Positions 25,405 to 34,160 are shown, counted from the stretch's first letter. The stretch: 64,000 bases of DNA from Glycomyces sp. L485 (GCF_022548875.1 NZ_JAKZEW010000002.1:186898-250897), one strand, 5' to 3'. Program-made: numbers and translations. The notes: generated by a model not told the origin, from the letters alone.

Positions 25405-26633
25405 ATAATGTAGACGAAATGGTCGAACATCTTTGTCCCGCCGGGGTTGAGCACAGAACGCTTGGGCAAGTCGGAGAATTCATCCGTGGGCACGGGTTGC
25501 AGAAGGCAGATTTGCGCAATGACGGTGTTCCGGCAGTGCACTACGGCCAGATCCATACGTTCTATGGGGTGTGGGCGACTGAGACGAAGTCTTTTACCGA
25601 CGAGGCGATCGCTGCCAAACTTCGCCACGCTAGGCCGGGTGACCTCTTGATCGCGACCACCAGCGAAGACGACAATGCTGTTGCGAAGGCAACCGCTTGG
25701 CTGGGCGAGGCGGAGACGGTTCTGAGCGGGGATGCCTACATTTATCGTCACGAGCTTGACCCGAAGTACGTCGCGTATTTTTTCAATTCGACGTCATTCC
25801 AAGACCAAAAGCGTCGCTTCATCTCGGGCACAAAGGTCCGTCGTATATCTGGACAGTCGCTTTCGAAAATCCGAATCCCTGTCCCGCCCATGGAAGTGCA
25901 GTGGGAAATTGTGGCAATCTTGGATCAGTTCACTCAGCTGGAGGCGGAGCTCAAGGCGGAACTGGAGGCGGAACTGGAGGCTCGAAGGTGCCAGTACGAC
26001 CATTACCGTCGCAAGATATTCTCCTTCGAATCTCGCAGTGATGTCAAATGGTCGACTTTGGGTGAGATAAGTTCACGAGTATCATCGGGAGGGACACCGC
26101 CTACTGGTCGTTCGGACTACTACGGAGGCAATATTCCATGGGTCCGCACGCAAGAGGTCGATTTCGGGTACATTACCACGACTGAGAAGACTATCACTGA
26201 AATTGGGCTAAAGAACTCCTCGGCGAAGTGGATCCCAGCGAACAGTGTGATTGTCGCAATGTACGGAGCCACAGCGGCCAAGGTGGCCATAAACTCAATT
26301 CCAGTCACAACCAATCAGGCTTGTTGCAACCTTGAGATCAATCCTGCTCAATCTGAGTTCCGCTACGTGTTCCACTGGATTTCTTGTGAGTACGAGAGCT
26401 TGAAATCTCTAGGGGAAGGCTCGCAGTCCAACCTGAATGCGAAGAAGGTCAAGAATTACCCAATTCCATTGCCGCCCTTGGAGGAGCAACGACGTATCGT
26501 GCGGCTTCTCGATAACTTTGATGCCCTCGTGAACGACTTGAGTATAGGCCTTCCAGCCGAACTTGGCGCCCGTCGCAAGCAGTACGAGCACTACCGGGAC
26601 AGGCTTTTTACGTTCAAGGAGGCTGCGGCATGA
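25401..26633 (+). CDS. hsdS: Type I restriction specificity subunit
   Basis: A 410-residue subunit with two target-recognition domains (about residues 15-165 and 212-375), each followed by a conserved helical spacer. The central spacer contains the motif PVPPMEVQWEIVAILDQFTQ and the second spacer PLPPLEEQRRIVRLLDNFDA, a classic internal duplication. Between them are four tandem tetrapeptides (LEAE-LKAE-LEAE-LEAR, residues 180-195), the counterpart of the TAEL repeats whose number sets the spacing of the half-sites in EcoR124I. The target sequence cannot be read from sequence. Lower GC than hsdM/hsdR suggests separate exchange of this gene with the preceding one. Overlaps hsdR by ATGA. Confidence 0.95.
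   Translation: MNNVDEMVEHLCPAGVEHRTLGQVGEFIRGHGLQKADLRNDGVPAVHYGQIHTFYGVWATETKSFTDEAIAAKLRHARPGDLLIATTSEDDNAVAKATAWLGEAETVLSGDAYIYRHELDPKYVAYFFNSTSFQDQKRRFISGTKVRRISGQSLSKIRIPVPPMEVQWEIVAILDQFTQLEAELKAELEAELEARRCQYDHYRRKIFSFESRSDVKWSTLGEISSRVSSGGTPPTGRSDYYGGNIPWVRTQEVDFGYITTTEKTITEIGLKNSSAKWIPANSVIVAMYGATAAKVAINSIPVTTNQACCNLEINPAQSEFRYVFHWISCEYESLKSLGEGSQSNLNAKKVKNYPIPLPPLEEQRRIVRLLDNFDALVNDLSIGLPAELGARRKQYEHYRDRLFTFKEAAA
25938..25985 (+). repeat. Four 12-bp coding repeats in hsdS
   Basis: Units CTGGAGGCGGAG, CTCAAGGCGGAA, CTGGAGGCGGAA and CTGGAGGCTCGA encode LEAE, LKAE, LEAE and LEAR in the inter-domain helix. Slippage here would change the specificity spacer by whole tetrapeptides. Confidence 0.85.
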
Positions 26634-29600
26634 ACGAAGTATCATCGCGCAGGTTCGACCCGATCGCTGTCTCCGCCGAGAGCACGGTCATCGCCGAGTA
26701 CGTCCCGGATCCGAAGCAGGAGACCTCTTACCAGTCGGAGGCGGCTCTGGAGTGGGAGATGATCGGCCTGCTGGAGTCGCAGGCGTACGATTACCTGCCG
26801 ATCACCTCTGAGGCGCAACTGGTCGCGAACCTGCGAACCCAGCTGGAGGCGCTGAACCACGTGTCGTTCTCAGACGCCGAGTGGGAGACGTTCTTCTCCA
26901 CCAGGATCGCCGGGCAGAACGAGGGCATCGTCGAGAAGACGATCCGCATCCAGGAGGACCACGTCCAGATCCTGCAGCGTGACGATGGCTCGACGAAGAA
27001 CATCACGCTGATCGACAAGAAGAACGTCCACAACAACCGCCTGCAGGTCATCAACCAGTACGAGGTCGGCCGGGGCGAGGGCGGCGCGACCTTCGCGAAC
27101 CGGTACGACGTAACGGTGCTGGTCAACGGTCTGCCGATGGTCCACGTCGAGCTGAAGCGCCGGGGTGTGGACATCCGGGAGGCGTTCAACCAGATCGACC
27201 GTTACCAGCGTGACAGCTTCTGGGCGGGCTCCGGTCTGTTCGAGTACGTGCAGGTGTTCGTGATCAGCAATGGCACGCTGACCAAGTACTACTCCAACAG
27301 CACCCGCGCGAAGCACCTGAAGGACAACCAGAAAGCCGCCGGAACCGTCAAGGGCAAGAAGTCGGGCAACTCGTTCGAGTTCACGTCGTGGTGGGCAGAT
27401 GCGCAGAACGAGCCGATCGCGGAGCTGTCGGCTTTCGTCAAGACGTTCTTTGCCAAGCACTCGCTGCTGAACGTGCTGACGAAGTACTGCGTGCTGACGG
27501 CCGATCGCGAGCTGCTGGTGATGCGCCCTTACCAGATTGTGGCGACCGAGCGGATCCTGCGGAAGATCGAGTGCTCGACCAACCGCAGGGTGCTCGGCAC
27601 CGTCGAAGCCGGCGGATACGTCTGGCACACGACCGGATCGGGCAAGACGCTGACATCGTTCAAGGCCGCGCAACTGGCATCGAAGCTGCCCGATGTCGCC
27701 AAAGTGCTGTTCGTGGTCGACCGCAAGGACCTCGACTATCAGACGATGCGCGAGTACGACAGGTTCGAGAAGGGCGCCGCCAACTCGAACGCCTCGACGG
27801 CGATCCTGAAGAAGCAGCTGGAGGATCCGAACGCGAGCATCATCATCACGACGATCCAGAAACTGTCGGCCTTCGTCAAGGCCAACAAGGGCCACGAGGT
27901 GTTCTCCGGCCATGCCGTGATCATCTTCGATGAGTGCCACCGCTCGCAGTTCGGCGACATGCATACCGACATCACGCGGGCGTTCAAGCGGTACAACCTG
28001 TTCGGCTTCACCGGCACGCCCATCTTCCCGTCCAACGCGGCGAGCGGCGGGAACCCGCTCCTGAAGACCACCGAGCAGGCGTTCGGCGAGAAGCTGCACA
28101 CGTACACGATCATGGACGCGATCAGGGACAGGAACGTCCTGCCGTTCCGGATCGACTACATCAACACGATCAAGGTCGACGACCCCGAGGACAAGCAGGT
28201 CTCGGCGATCGACCGTGAGCGCGCCCTGCTGGACGGCCGCCGGATTCGTGAGATCACGGCGTACATCTTGGAGCACTTCGACCAGAAGACGAAGCGGCAG
28301 ACGAGCTACGAGCACTCGGTCGTCTCCAACGTCGCGGAGTCGATCCGGACGAGGCGCCGGGCCGAAGCGCTTCGTGCGAAGAAACGCGTGCGCGGATTCA
28401 ACGCCCTGTTCGCCACCGCCTCGATCGAGGCGGCGCAACGCTACTACCTGGAGTTCAAGCTCCAGCAGGAAGCGCTCGCGCCCGATCGGCGCCTGAAAGT
28501 GGGCATCATCTTCTCGTACGGTGCGAACGAAGCCACCGACGACGGCATCCTCGATGATGAGGCATTCGACACCGATGGGCTCGGCGGCGACGCACGCACG
28601 TTCCTGGAGGAGGCGATCCAGGACTACAACGAGATGTTCGGCACCAGCTACGACACCAGTGCGGACAAGTTCCAGAACTACTACAAGGACCTTTCGCTGC
28701 GGATGAAGAACCGCGAGATCGATCTGGTCATCGTGGTGAACATGTTCCTGACGGGCTTCGATGCGACCACGCTCAACACGCTGTTCGTGGACAAGAACCT
28801 GAGGATGCACGGCCTGATCCAGGCGTACTCGCGCACCAACCGGATTCTCAACTCCGTCAAGCGCCACGGCAACATCGTGGTCTTCCGCGACCTTGAGGAG
28901 GAGACGAACGCGGCGCTTGAGCTGTTCGGGAACAAGGATGCCAAAGGCATCGTCATCGTGCCGTCTTACGGCGAGTACTACAGCAAGTATGCCGGGAAGG
29001 TCACCGAGCTGCTGCAGACCTTCCCACTGGGCGCCCCGATCCTGGGGGAGGAAGCGCAGAAGGCCTTCATCAACCTTTTCGGCGCTGTGCTGCGGCTGCA
29101 CAACATTCTGACAGAGTTCGACGACTTCGCCGGCAAGGACCTGTTGACCGAGCGCCAGCACCAGGATTACCGCAGCGTCTACCTCAACCTGTACGCCGAG
29201 TTCCGCGCGGATACCGCAGTGGAGAAGGAGCGTATCAACGAGGATGTCGTCTTCGAGATCGAACTGGTCAAGCAGGTCGAGATCAACGTCGACTACATCC
29301 TGATGCTCGTCGAGAAGATGCGTGCCGAACGCGGGGACGGCGATGACAAGGAGATCCGCGCCCAGATCTCGCACGCCGTCGACGCGAGTCCGAGCCTGCG
29401 CAGTAAGCGCGACCTCGTGGAGGACTTCGTGAACTCGTTGTCTGTGGACGGCGCTGTGGATGATCAGTGGCAGGCGTATGTGGATGCGAAGCGTGATGCG
29501 GAGCTCGAGGCGATCATCGACGAGCAGAAGCTCAAGCCTGAGCAGACACGGGAGTTCATCGATGCCGCGTTCCGCGACGGGCAGATCCGAACGACAGGTA

Positions 29601-29740
29601 CGGAGATCACGAGGATCTTGCCTCCCGTGTCTCGTTTCAATCGCGAGGCCGGCCACAGTGAAAAGAAGAAGCGTGTGGTCGAAGCGTTGAGCCAGTTCTT
29701 CGATCGGTTCTTCGGGCTGGGTGCTGGAAGGAACTCCTAG
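26630..29740 (+). CDS. hsdR: Type I restriction endonuclease motor subunit
   Basis: A 1036-residue motor/nuclease, close to the 1038 residues of EcoR124I HsdR. The N-terminal nuclease has the PD-(D/E)xK triad in NRYDVTVLVNG (Asp160) and VHVELKRRG (Glu174, Lys176). The SF2 translocase follows with Walker A HTTGSGKTLTS (Lys339), DECHRSQFGD (near 434) and motif III GFTGTPI. The C-terminal helical part binds the methylase. Start ATG overlaps hsdS. All catalytic motifs are intact, so the operon looks functional. 95 bp after its stop begins the target duplication of an insertion sequence. Confidence 0.95.
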   Translation: MNEVSSRRFDPIAVSAESTVIAEYVPDPKQETSYQSEAALEWEMIGLLESQAYDYLPITSEAQLVANLRTQLEALNHVSFSDAEWETFFSTRIAGQNEGIVEKTIRIQEDHVQILQRDDGSTKNITLIDKKNVHNNRLQVINQYEVGRGEGGATFANRYDVTVLVNGLPMVHVELKRRGVDIREAFNQIDRYQRDSFWAGSGLFEYVQVFVISNGTLTKYYSNSTRAKHLKDNQKAAGTVKGKKSGNSFEFTSWWADAQNEPIAELSAFVKTFFAKHSLLNVLTKYCVLTADRELLVMRPYQIVATERILRKIECSTNRRVLGTVEAGGYVWHTTGSGKTLTSFKAAQLASKLPDVAKVLFVVDRKDLDYQTMREYDRFEKGAANSNASTAILKKQLEDPNASIIITTIQKLSAFVKANKGHEVFSGHAVIIFDECHRSQFGDMHTDITRAFKRYNLFGFTGTPIFPSNAASGGNPLLKTTEQAFGEKLHTYTIMDAIRDRNVLPFRIDYINTIKVDDPEDKQVSAIDRERALLDGRRIREITAYILEHFDQKTKRQTSYEHSVVSNVAESIRTRRRAEALRAKKRVRGFNALFATASIEAAQRYYLEFKLQQEALAPDRRLKVGIIFSYGANEATDDGILDDEAFDTDGLGGDARTFLEEAIQDYNEMFGTSYDTSADKFQNYYKDLSLRMKNREIDLVIVVNMFLTGFDATTLNTLFVDKNLRMHGLIQAYSRTNRILNSVKRHGNIVVFRDLEEETNAALELFGNKDAKGIVIVPSYGEYYSKYAGKVTELLQTFPLGAPILGEEAQKAFINLFGAVLRLHNILTEFDDFAGKDLLTERQHQDYRSVYLNLYAEFRADTAVEKERINEDVVFEIELVKQVEINVDYILMLVEKMRAERGDGDDKEIRAQISHAVDASPSLRSKRDLVEDFVNSLSVDGAVDDQWQAYVDAKRDAELEAIIDEQKLKPEQTREFIDAAFRDGQIRTTGTEITRILPPVSRFNREAGHSEKKKRVVEALSQFFDRFFGLGAGRNS

Positions 29741-29781
29741 CGCCGGACGTTCCCAGCTCAGGACATGACCAAGCTGAGTAG

Positions 29782-29832
29782 GTGCGCTTCTGCGCGGCGG
29801 CGAACCTGAGTGAACAGCTCTACGCCGGGCAT
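29782..29832 (+). pseudogene. 5' part of a small ORF interrupted by the ISAs1-like element
   Basis: After the TAG at 29779-29781, GTG opens a frame reading VRFCAAANLSEQLYAGH, cut after the duplication GCCGGGCAT. Removing the insertion joins it in frame to 31154-31315 (GDGGQTVRKALAEV...). The joined ~70-residue product ends GVTSSCRAVGAARASWHSRR, resembling the N-terminus of IS3-type OrfB transposases, so the target was itself probably a transposon remnant. Confidence 0.5.
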
Positions 29833-31144
29833 CACGGCTTTCACGAGAAGTAGTCGGTTGTGTGTTTCGCCTGGTGAAGCCGTTACATGATGGCGGGTTC
29901 GGTCGTTGAGATGTTCGTACACGATGCGTCTTGATGGAGGAAGCCCTTGTCTGGCAAGGGCATGACCGAATCGTTTGGTATCGCGCGGTTTGAGGAGTGT
30001 GTCGCCGAGTTGTCTGACCCTCGCGGTGCGCAGGGGCGCTGCTATCCCCTTGCCGTGTTCGTGGCGGTCGCGTTGGCGGGGTTGTTGTGCGGCAGGAACA
30101 CTCCGGCGCAGTGGGCCAGGTGGGCCGCTGACGCACCGGACGCGGTCGTGCGGGCCCTCGGTGGGATCGGCCTGGAGGTCGGCGGTGCGGCCTGGTGGTC
30201 GCTGCCGTCCTACAACCGTCTGATCGAGGTGCTGTCCGGACTTGATCCGGACGAGCTGGCCCGCTTCGCCGCCCGGATCGTCCCCGCGGAGGAAGAGGCG
30301 AGCGCGAGCAAGACCCGGCAGGTGCGCATCGACGGCAAGCGTCCGGTGACGGCCGGGCGCGTCACCGGCGACGGTTCGAAACTGATCCTGGTGGGCGCGT
30401 TGGGCCCCGACGGCCGCATGGCCGACCAGGTATGCGTCGACGACGGTGACGAGATCGGCGCGCTCCGAGCGGTGTGCGGACGCCTCGATGCCGAGGGAGC
30501 GCTGGTGTCCGCGGACGCGTTGCACTGCAACGAGGACACCGCAGCGGCGATCGTGGAGGCGGGGGCTGATTACTGCCTGGCGTTGAAGGGGAACCACCCG
30601 AGCCTCTACGCGGCGGCGAAGGCCTTGCCGTGGAGCGAGATCGACAACGCCGTCGAGACTCGCGAGACCGGGCACGGGCGCAGCGAGACCCGCACGGTGA
30701 AGATCCTCGCTGTCGGCGGAGCGGTGCGCCTGTCCTTCCCCGGCGTGGCCCAGATCGCCCGGGTCCGCCGCTGGACCCGCGATGAGGCCACCGGCGAGGT
30801 CGTCCACCATGTCATATTTTACCCGACCAGCAGGGACGCTACCGCGTTGCGACCGGTCGAGTTCGCCGAGGCCGTCCGGAACCATTGGGGCGTCGAATCG
30901 TGGCACTGGGTGAAGGATGTCGTCTTCGACGAGGACCGGTCCACTGCGACGGCCGGAAACCTGACCGCCAACCTTGCCAGCCTCCGAGCCGCTGCCATCG
31001 CGATCCTGACCCGTTTGGGCGGCAAGGGCATCACCGCCTGCCGCGATCATATCGGCAGCCATCCTTACACCAAACCGCTAGAAATCCTCGGCATCGCCCA
31101 CATCAAACAAGAGCTCCAAATGTGCTTATCTCGTGAATGCCGTG
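29833..31144 (+). mobile_element. ISAs1-family-like insertion sequence, 1312 bp
   Basis: Terminal inverted repeats of 16 bp with one mismatch: CACGGCTTTCACGAGA at 29833-29848 and the complement of CACGGCATTCACGAGA at 31129-31144. The element is flanked by a 9-bp direct target duplication GCCGGGCAT (29824-29832 and 31145-31153), within the 8-10 bp known for ISAs1 elements. It holds one transposase gene. The clean ends and duplication indicate a complete and not very old insertion. Confidence 0.85.
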
Positions 31145-31545
31145 GCCGGGCATGGAGACGGCGGCCAGACGGTGAGGAAGGCGCTGGCCGAGGTGCTCGA
31201 CGGCGCGGTCGCCAAGCTGAAGGACGATCTGGGTGTGACCTCCTCATGCCGGGCCGTGGGCGCCGCGCGTGCCTCCTGGCACAGCCGACGCCCAGTAGTC
31301 GGTCAAGACCGATGAGCAAGCGCATCGCCAGGGCACAACTGCTCCGACAGGTCGTGCGAGTCGCCCTCGTACGCGAGGTTGAGCTGGTTCTTCAGGTCGG
31401 TGAAGTGATTGTTCACTGGGGGTGGCCTAGAGCATCTTTGAAGCCTGCCGGCGCAGCCTCGTGTGTCGTAGACGTCGCCGTCCTCGCCGCAGTAGCGCTT
31501 GAGCACCTCGAACAGGTGGCGTCGAGCGAGAAGACACCGCAGTAG
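29947..31545 (+). CDS. ISAs1-family transposase reading past the element end
   Basis: The first ~390 residues are a DDE transposase of the ISAs1/H-repeat kind: N-terminal FEECVAELSDPRGAQGRCYP, catalytic Asp in VRIDGK, second Asp in LVSADALH, LALKGNHPSLY, and the Glu region RNHWGVESWHWVKDVVFDED. Family members usually stop soon after the motif here reading KPLEILGIA. In this copy no stop occurs inside the element; the frame passes through the right inverted repeat (encoding LSREC) and adds about 133 foreign residues from flanking DNA. Start is TTG 29947 or ATG 29962. The tail may not stop transposition but is unlikely to be selected. Confidence 0.8.
   Translation: MSGKGMTESFGIARFEECVAELSDPRGAQGRCYPLAVFVAVALAGLLCGRNTPAQWARWAADAPDAVVRALGGIGLEVGGAAWWSLPSYNRLIEVLSGLDPDELARFAARIVPAEEEASASKTRQVRIDGKRPVTAGRVTGDGSKLILVGALGPDGRMADQVCVDDGDEIGALRAVCGRLDAEGALVSADALHCNEDTAAAIVEAGADYCLALKGNHPSLYAAAKALPWSEIDNAVETRETGHGRSETRTVKILAVGGAVRLSFPGVAQIARVRRWTRDEATGEVVHHVIFYPTSRDATALRPVEFAEAVRNHWGVESWHWVKDVVFDEDRSTATAGNLTANLASLRAAAIAILTRLGGKGITACRDHIGSHPYTKPLEILGIAHIKQELQMCLSRECRGRAWRRRPDGEEGAGRGARRRGRQAEGRSGCDLLMPGRGRRACLLAQPTPSSRSRPMSKRIARAQLLRQVVRVALVREVELVLQVGEVIVHWGWPRASLKPAGAASCVVDVAVLAAVALEHLEQVASSEKTPQ
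31154..31315 (+). pseudogene. 3' part of the ORF interrupted by the ISAs1-like element
   Basis: Continuation of the frame at 29782-29832: GDGGQTVRKALAEVLDGAVA, then KLKDDLGVTSSCRAVGAARA, stop at 31313-31315. The segment with SCRAVGAARASWHSRRP is like the start of IS3-family OrfB proteins, where CRALGVSRASYYR is typical. It ends early, so only a short relic remains. Confidence 0.45.
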
Positions 31546-31694
31546 ACCGTGTACCGCCACTGCTCACCCCGTTTGGGGTTGCGGCGGCGCAACGGTTCAT
31601 CGCCCTCCCACGGCAGTGGCTTCCCTTCGACGACGTCGTAGACGTACTGCCTGGGGTTCGGTCTCGGGATGCGCTGCGGTTCAAAGATCTCCAC
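31303..31694 (-). pseudogene. Frameshifted N-terminal fragment, possibly of a large AAA/helicase-type protein
   Basis: The minus-strand frame from ATG 31694 reads MEIFEPQRIPRPNPRQYVYD and WRYTVYCGVFSLDAT, and near 31515 the sense continues in another frame as LFEVLKRYCGEDGDVYDTRG. Together they look like one protein segment split by a frameshift. The pattern (TVYxGVxxLxxxFEVLxRxFxxDxxxYDxRPxG) reminds me of N-terminal regions of large actinobacterial AAA/superfamily-I helicase proteins; I cannot verify that. Downstream sequence lacks any such continuation, so it is a relic. Confidence 0.4.
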
Positions 31695-31950
31695 ATCGCG
31701 TCAGTACCGGATGACGTCGGAGTGGGGGTCGCGAGAGGAAGAGCAGAGGGACATCACCTGCAAGGACCGAAGGAAATGTGACTGTGAGTGTACCGAATGT
31801 GAATACCTGGCATAATCTAATGGAGTGGGGAAGTGACATGTTCGCCGCGGGTCATCGAACTTCGGCAAGTGCGGCTTGCGCTCCGATGGTGATGTCCGAA
31901 AGCCGACAACTGTCTTCACGGGGTTTACTCGGTTCGTTACTTTCCGTTGC

Positions 31951-32334
31951 ATGGCGAAGAAGAAGTCGACGCTCTACCGCAACTGGGGTTATCTGCTGCT
32001 GGCCGGGGCGGTGGTACTGCTGTTCGCGCGCGATATCGGGCCACTGGCCGTCTCGGGGGCGTTCGCGCTGTGCTTCCTGTGGCTGCTGCTTGCGGCGCCG
32101 ACGTGGTGCGGAGCAAAGAACCGCAGTGAAGGGTACTGCCGCAACAACACCTCCGGGTTGCTCGGCGGTTGCAGGCAGGTCCGCCAGCACAAGTGGCAGC
32201 GGTTCCGCGGGTTGGTGCGGTTGGAGCCGTTCCGCACAGTGTGCCGAGGCTGGTTCACCGGCGCACCGCAGCAGATCGCCACCTGCGCACTGGTGGTCTC
32301 GGCGATCGGAGTGGTAGCCGGGCTGTTCAAGTAG
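31951..32334 (+). CDS. Small membrane protein of a mobile-element module
   Basis: A 127-residue protein: a basic start MAKKKSTLYRNWGY, two adjacent transmembrane helices (about 12-50, LLLAGAVVLLFARDIG and AVSGAFALCFLWLLLAAP), a Cys-containing loop (TWCGAKNRSEGYCRNNTSG, with GGC nearby) and a third hydrophobic segment at the C-terminus. Proteins of this kind occur in actinobacterial integrative elements next to replication-relaxation genes. The ATG at 31951 begins the protein-like part; upstream codons look non-coding. Function unknown. Confidence 0.65.
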   Translation: MAKKKSTLYRNWGYLLLAGAVVLLFARDIGPLAVSGAFALCFLWLLLAAPTWCGAKNRSEGYCRNNTSGLLGGCRQVRQHKWQRFRGLVRLEPFRTVCRGWFTGAPQQIATCALVVSAIGVVAGLFK

Positions 32335-32381
32335 CGGAGCGGAGTCGGCCCGCTTCGGCCGCCTCGATTCTCGTGCCCGCT

Positions 32382-32457
32382 CGGACATGTCTATGTCGTC
32401 GGGTTCAGGGCGGGACCGTGATTCGGGCGGTGACCTGCATAGACGAGAGCATGTCCG
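32382..32457. repeat. Inverted repeat between two mobile-module genes
   Basis: CGGACATG+TCTATG (32382-32395) is complementary to CATAGA (32438-32443) and CATGTCCG (32450-32457), with a six-base bulge on one side. It could form an RNA stem or a protein-binding site in the 287-bp gap ahead of the replication-relaxation gene. Confidence 0.4.
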
Positions 32458-32620
32458 CGCCTCGTGAGTGTGGAGTCTTGGGAAGGTCGTGTGGCGCCTT
32501 GATCGTGGTAGGTCAGCCGTAGCCGGGTGCTGAGCGCCTGAATTCTGTCTGAAGTACTGCTCCCGAGCGATGATCAGGATTCCATTCTCAGCCGCGACGA
32601 GGTCGGGAAGGCGATAATGC

Positions 32621-33556
32621 TTGCCTGATCGGTCGATGCGGGAGGTGGGGTTGTTGGGTTCGTGGCGGACACCGGCTGCGAAGGCGGTCAACCTGACCGA
32701 GTTGGCTTACCGGTTGACCGATCGGGACCGGGCGATCATCGAGGATCTGGGGCATCTGCGGGTGCTGACCCTGGAGCAGATCGCTCGGGCGCACTTCACG
32801 TCGCTGTCTTCGGCCCGAGATCGCCTGACCACCCTGTACGAGCTGGGTGTGGTCGACCGGTTCCGGCCTTCGAATCGGGCCGCTTACCGGTGGGTGCTGG
32901 CGTGGAACGGGCTTCGGCTCCATCATGCCGCCGTCGAAGACGCCCGCCTTGCTCTGCCCGAATATCTCCGAGAAGGCGGGGCCAAGCCCCGGCCGCAGCC
33001 GAGTCGTCCGGCCGCCGAGGCGCTGATCGCCCGCTTGATCGCCAATCCGATGCGTGCCCACTTGGAGGCGGTCAACGACTTCTACTCCCGCTTTGCCGCC
33101 TCCGTCAAGACTCACCCTGAGGTCTAGTTGCTCCGCTGGTACGGAGAGCCTGAGGCCACCGGGCTCATGAAGGCCTCAGTCCTGCGTCCTGACGGTGGCG
33201 CCCTTGCTGATGTATCCGGTGAGGAGCGGGTCTTCTGGTTCGAGCACGATACCGGCACCGAGACCCTTGCTGCATTGGCGCAGAAGGCCGCTTGGTACAA
33301 CGGGGCGACCAGCTGGAACAAGGTGGTCGATCGCGTCGACTGGAGGCAGGCGCTGCTGATCGAGCTGACCAAGCCCGGTCGTGAGGCCAACCTGCATGCC
33401 GCGCTCTCCCAGAGCGGGTTCAAGTTCACCATCGCCACGGCCACGACCGGTCGCAGCGCCGACCCGCTCGATGCGATCTGGCAGGTCGCCGGTGATCCAC
33501 CGGGGCACTTCCGGACGCTTGCTCAATTGCCGTTCGTTCCCAAGGATCGCCGTTAG
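32621..33556 (+). pseudogene. Replication-relaxation family protein gene interrupted by an in-frame TAG
   Basis: Two consecutive open frames in the same phase, 32621-33127 and 33128-33556, are separated only by TAG at 33125-33127. The first encodes the winged-helix half (LTDRDRAIIEDLGHLRVLTL, EQIARAHFTSLSSARDRLTT); the second the conserved C-terminal half (VFWFEHDTGTETLAALAQKA, then WRQALLIEL). Together they give the usual ~310 residues of replication-relaxation proteins of actinobacterial plasmids and integrative elements. The amber codon lies at the domain junction. Either a recent nonsense mutation or two translated halves (TTG 33128 could restart) is possible. Start TTG 32621 or ATG 32636. 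Confidence 0.75.
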
Positions 33557-34066
33557 CCGGTGCAGGGTGACCGCGGTTCCGCTCTGATGCTGCTCCCGAT
33601 GCTGAGCCCGAGTCGCGGCCCGCTGCTGACCCCGAGTCCTCTGGTACTCAAGGTGGTCGGTGTCTCCGCAGGCAGGGGCCGGAATGGCCGGTCACCCGCC
33701 GGTCCGACCTCTTTATATTCGTGCATAGAGGTCTCTCCTCCTCTCCCCGCGCGGCGATATTTTCCGCGGGTGCGATAGTCGGCCATGACAGCCCCCGTAG
33801 GGGCTTATCGAGGCGACTTCCTACACCTGTCCTCAGCAGCGGCTTTAACGGTCCGTGTGCGGCGACAGGCGGCCGTGCATGGCCGCTACCGAGGTGCGCG
33901 TGCCGAGAACAGGGGGAGGCGATCGTAAGGACGGCTCTGCGCGGGCTTAGCGGACCGCCCCCGGTAATCGCGCTGCGGAAGTGGAAATCGAGGGGTAGTC
34001 GCCGATGGTGGGAGACGAGAACGTCTCGACTCGGAAAGCGCACCGAGTATCCGACCGTCGCGACAG

Positions 34067-34082
34067 AGGGTGGGCCCACCCT
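34067..34082. repeat. Perfect 16-bp palindrome
   Basis: AGGGTGGGCCCACCCT, a perfect palindrome. The AGGGTG core recurs at 34187-34192 and 34209-34214, and its complement at 34168-34173 and 34219-34224. Confidence 0.75.
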
Positions 34083-34160
34083 GCGGTCACCTGGCTGCCC
34101 TCAGCCCCGGTTACCTTCACGAACAGGCATGGACGGTGATATAACTCCCGAACCTCGGCT

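Noticed and set aside
26870-30136. 1088-codon minus-strand frame opposite hsdR
   Set aside because: Exact shadow of hsdR codons in high-GC DNA; the composition is repetitive and no domain is recognisable.
33560-33778. 72-codon frame after the replication-relaxation gene
   Set aside because: Pro/Leu/Ser-rich, no ribosome-binding site, ends in a palindrome-rich non-coding stretch.
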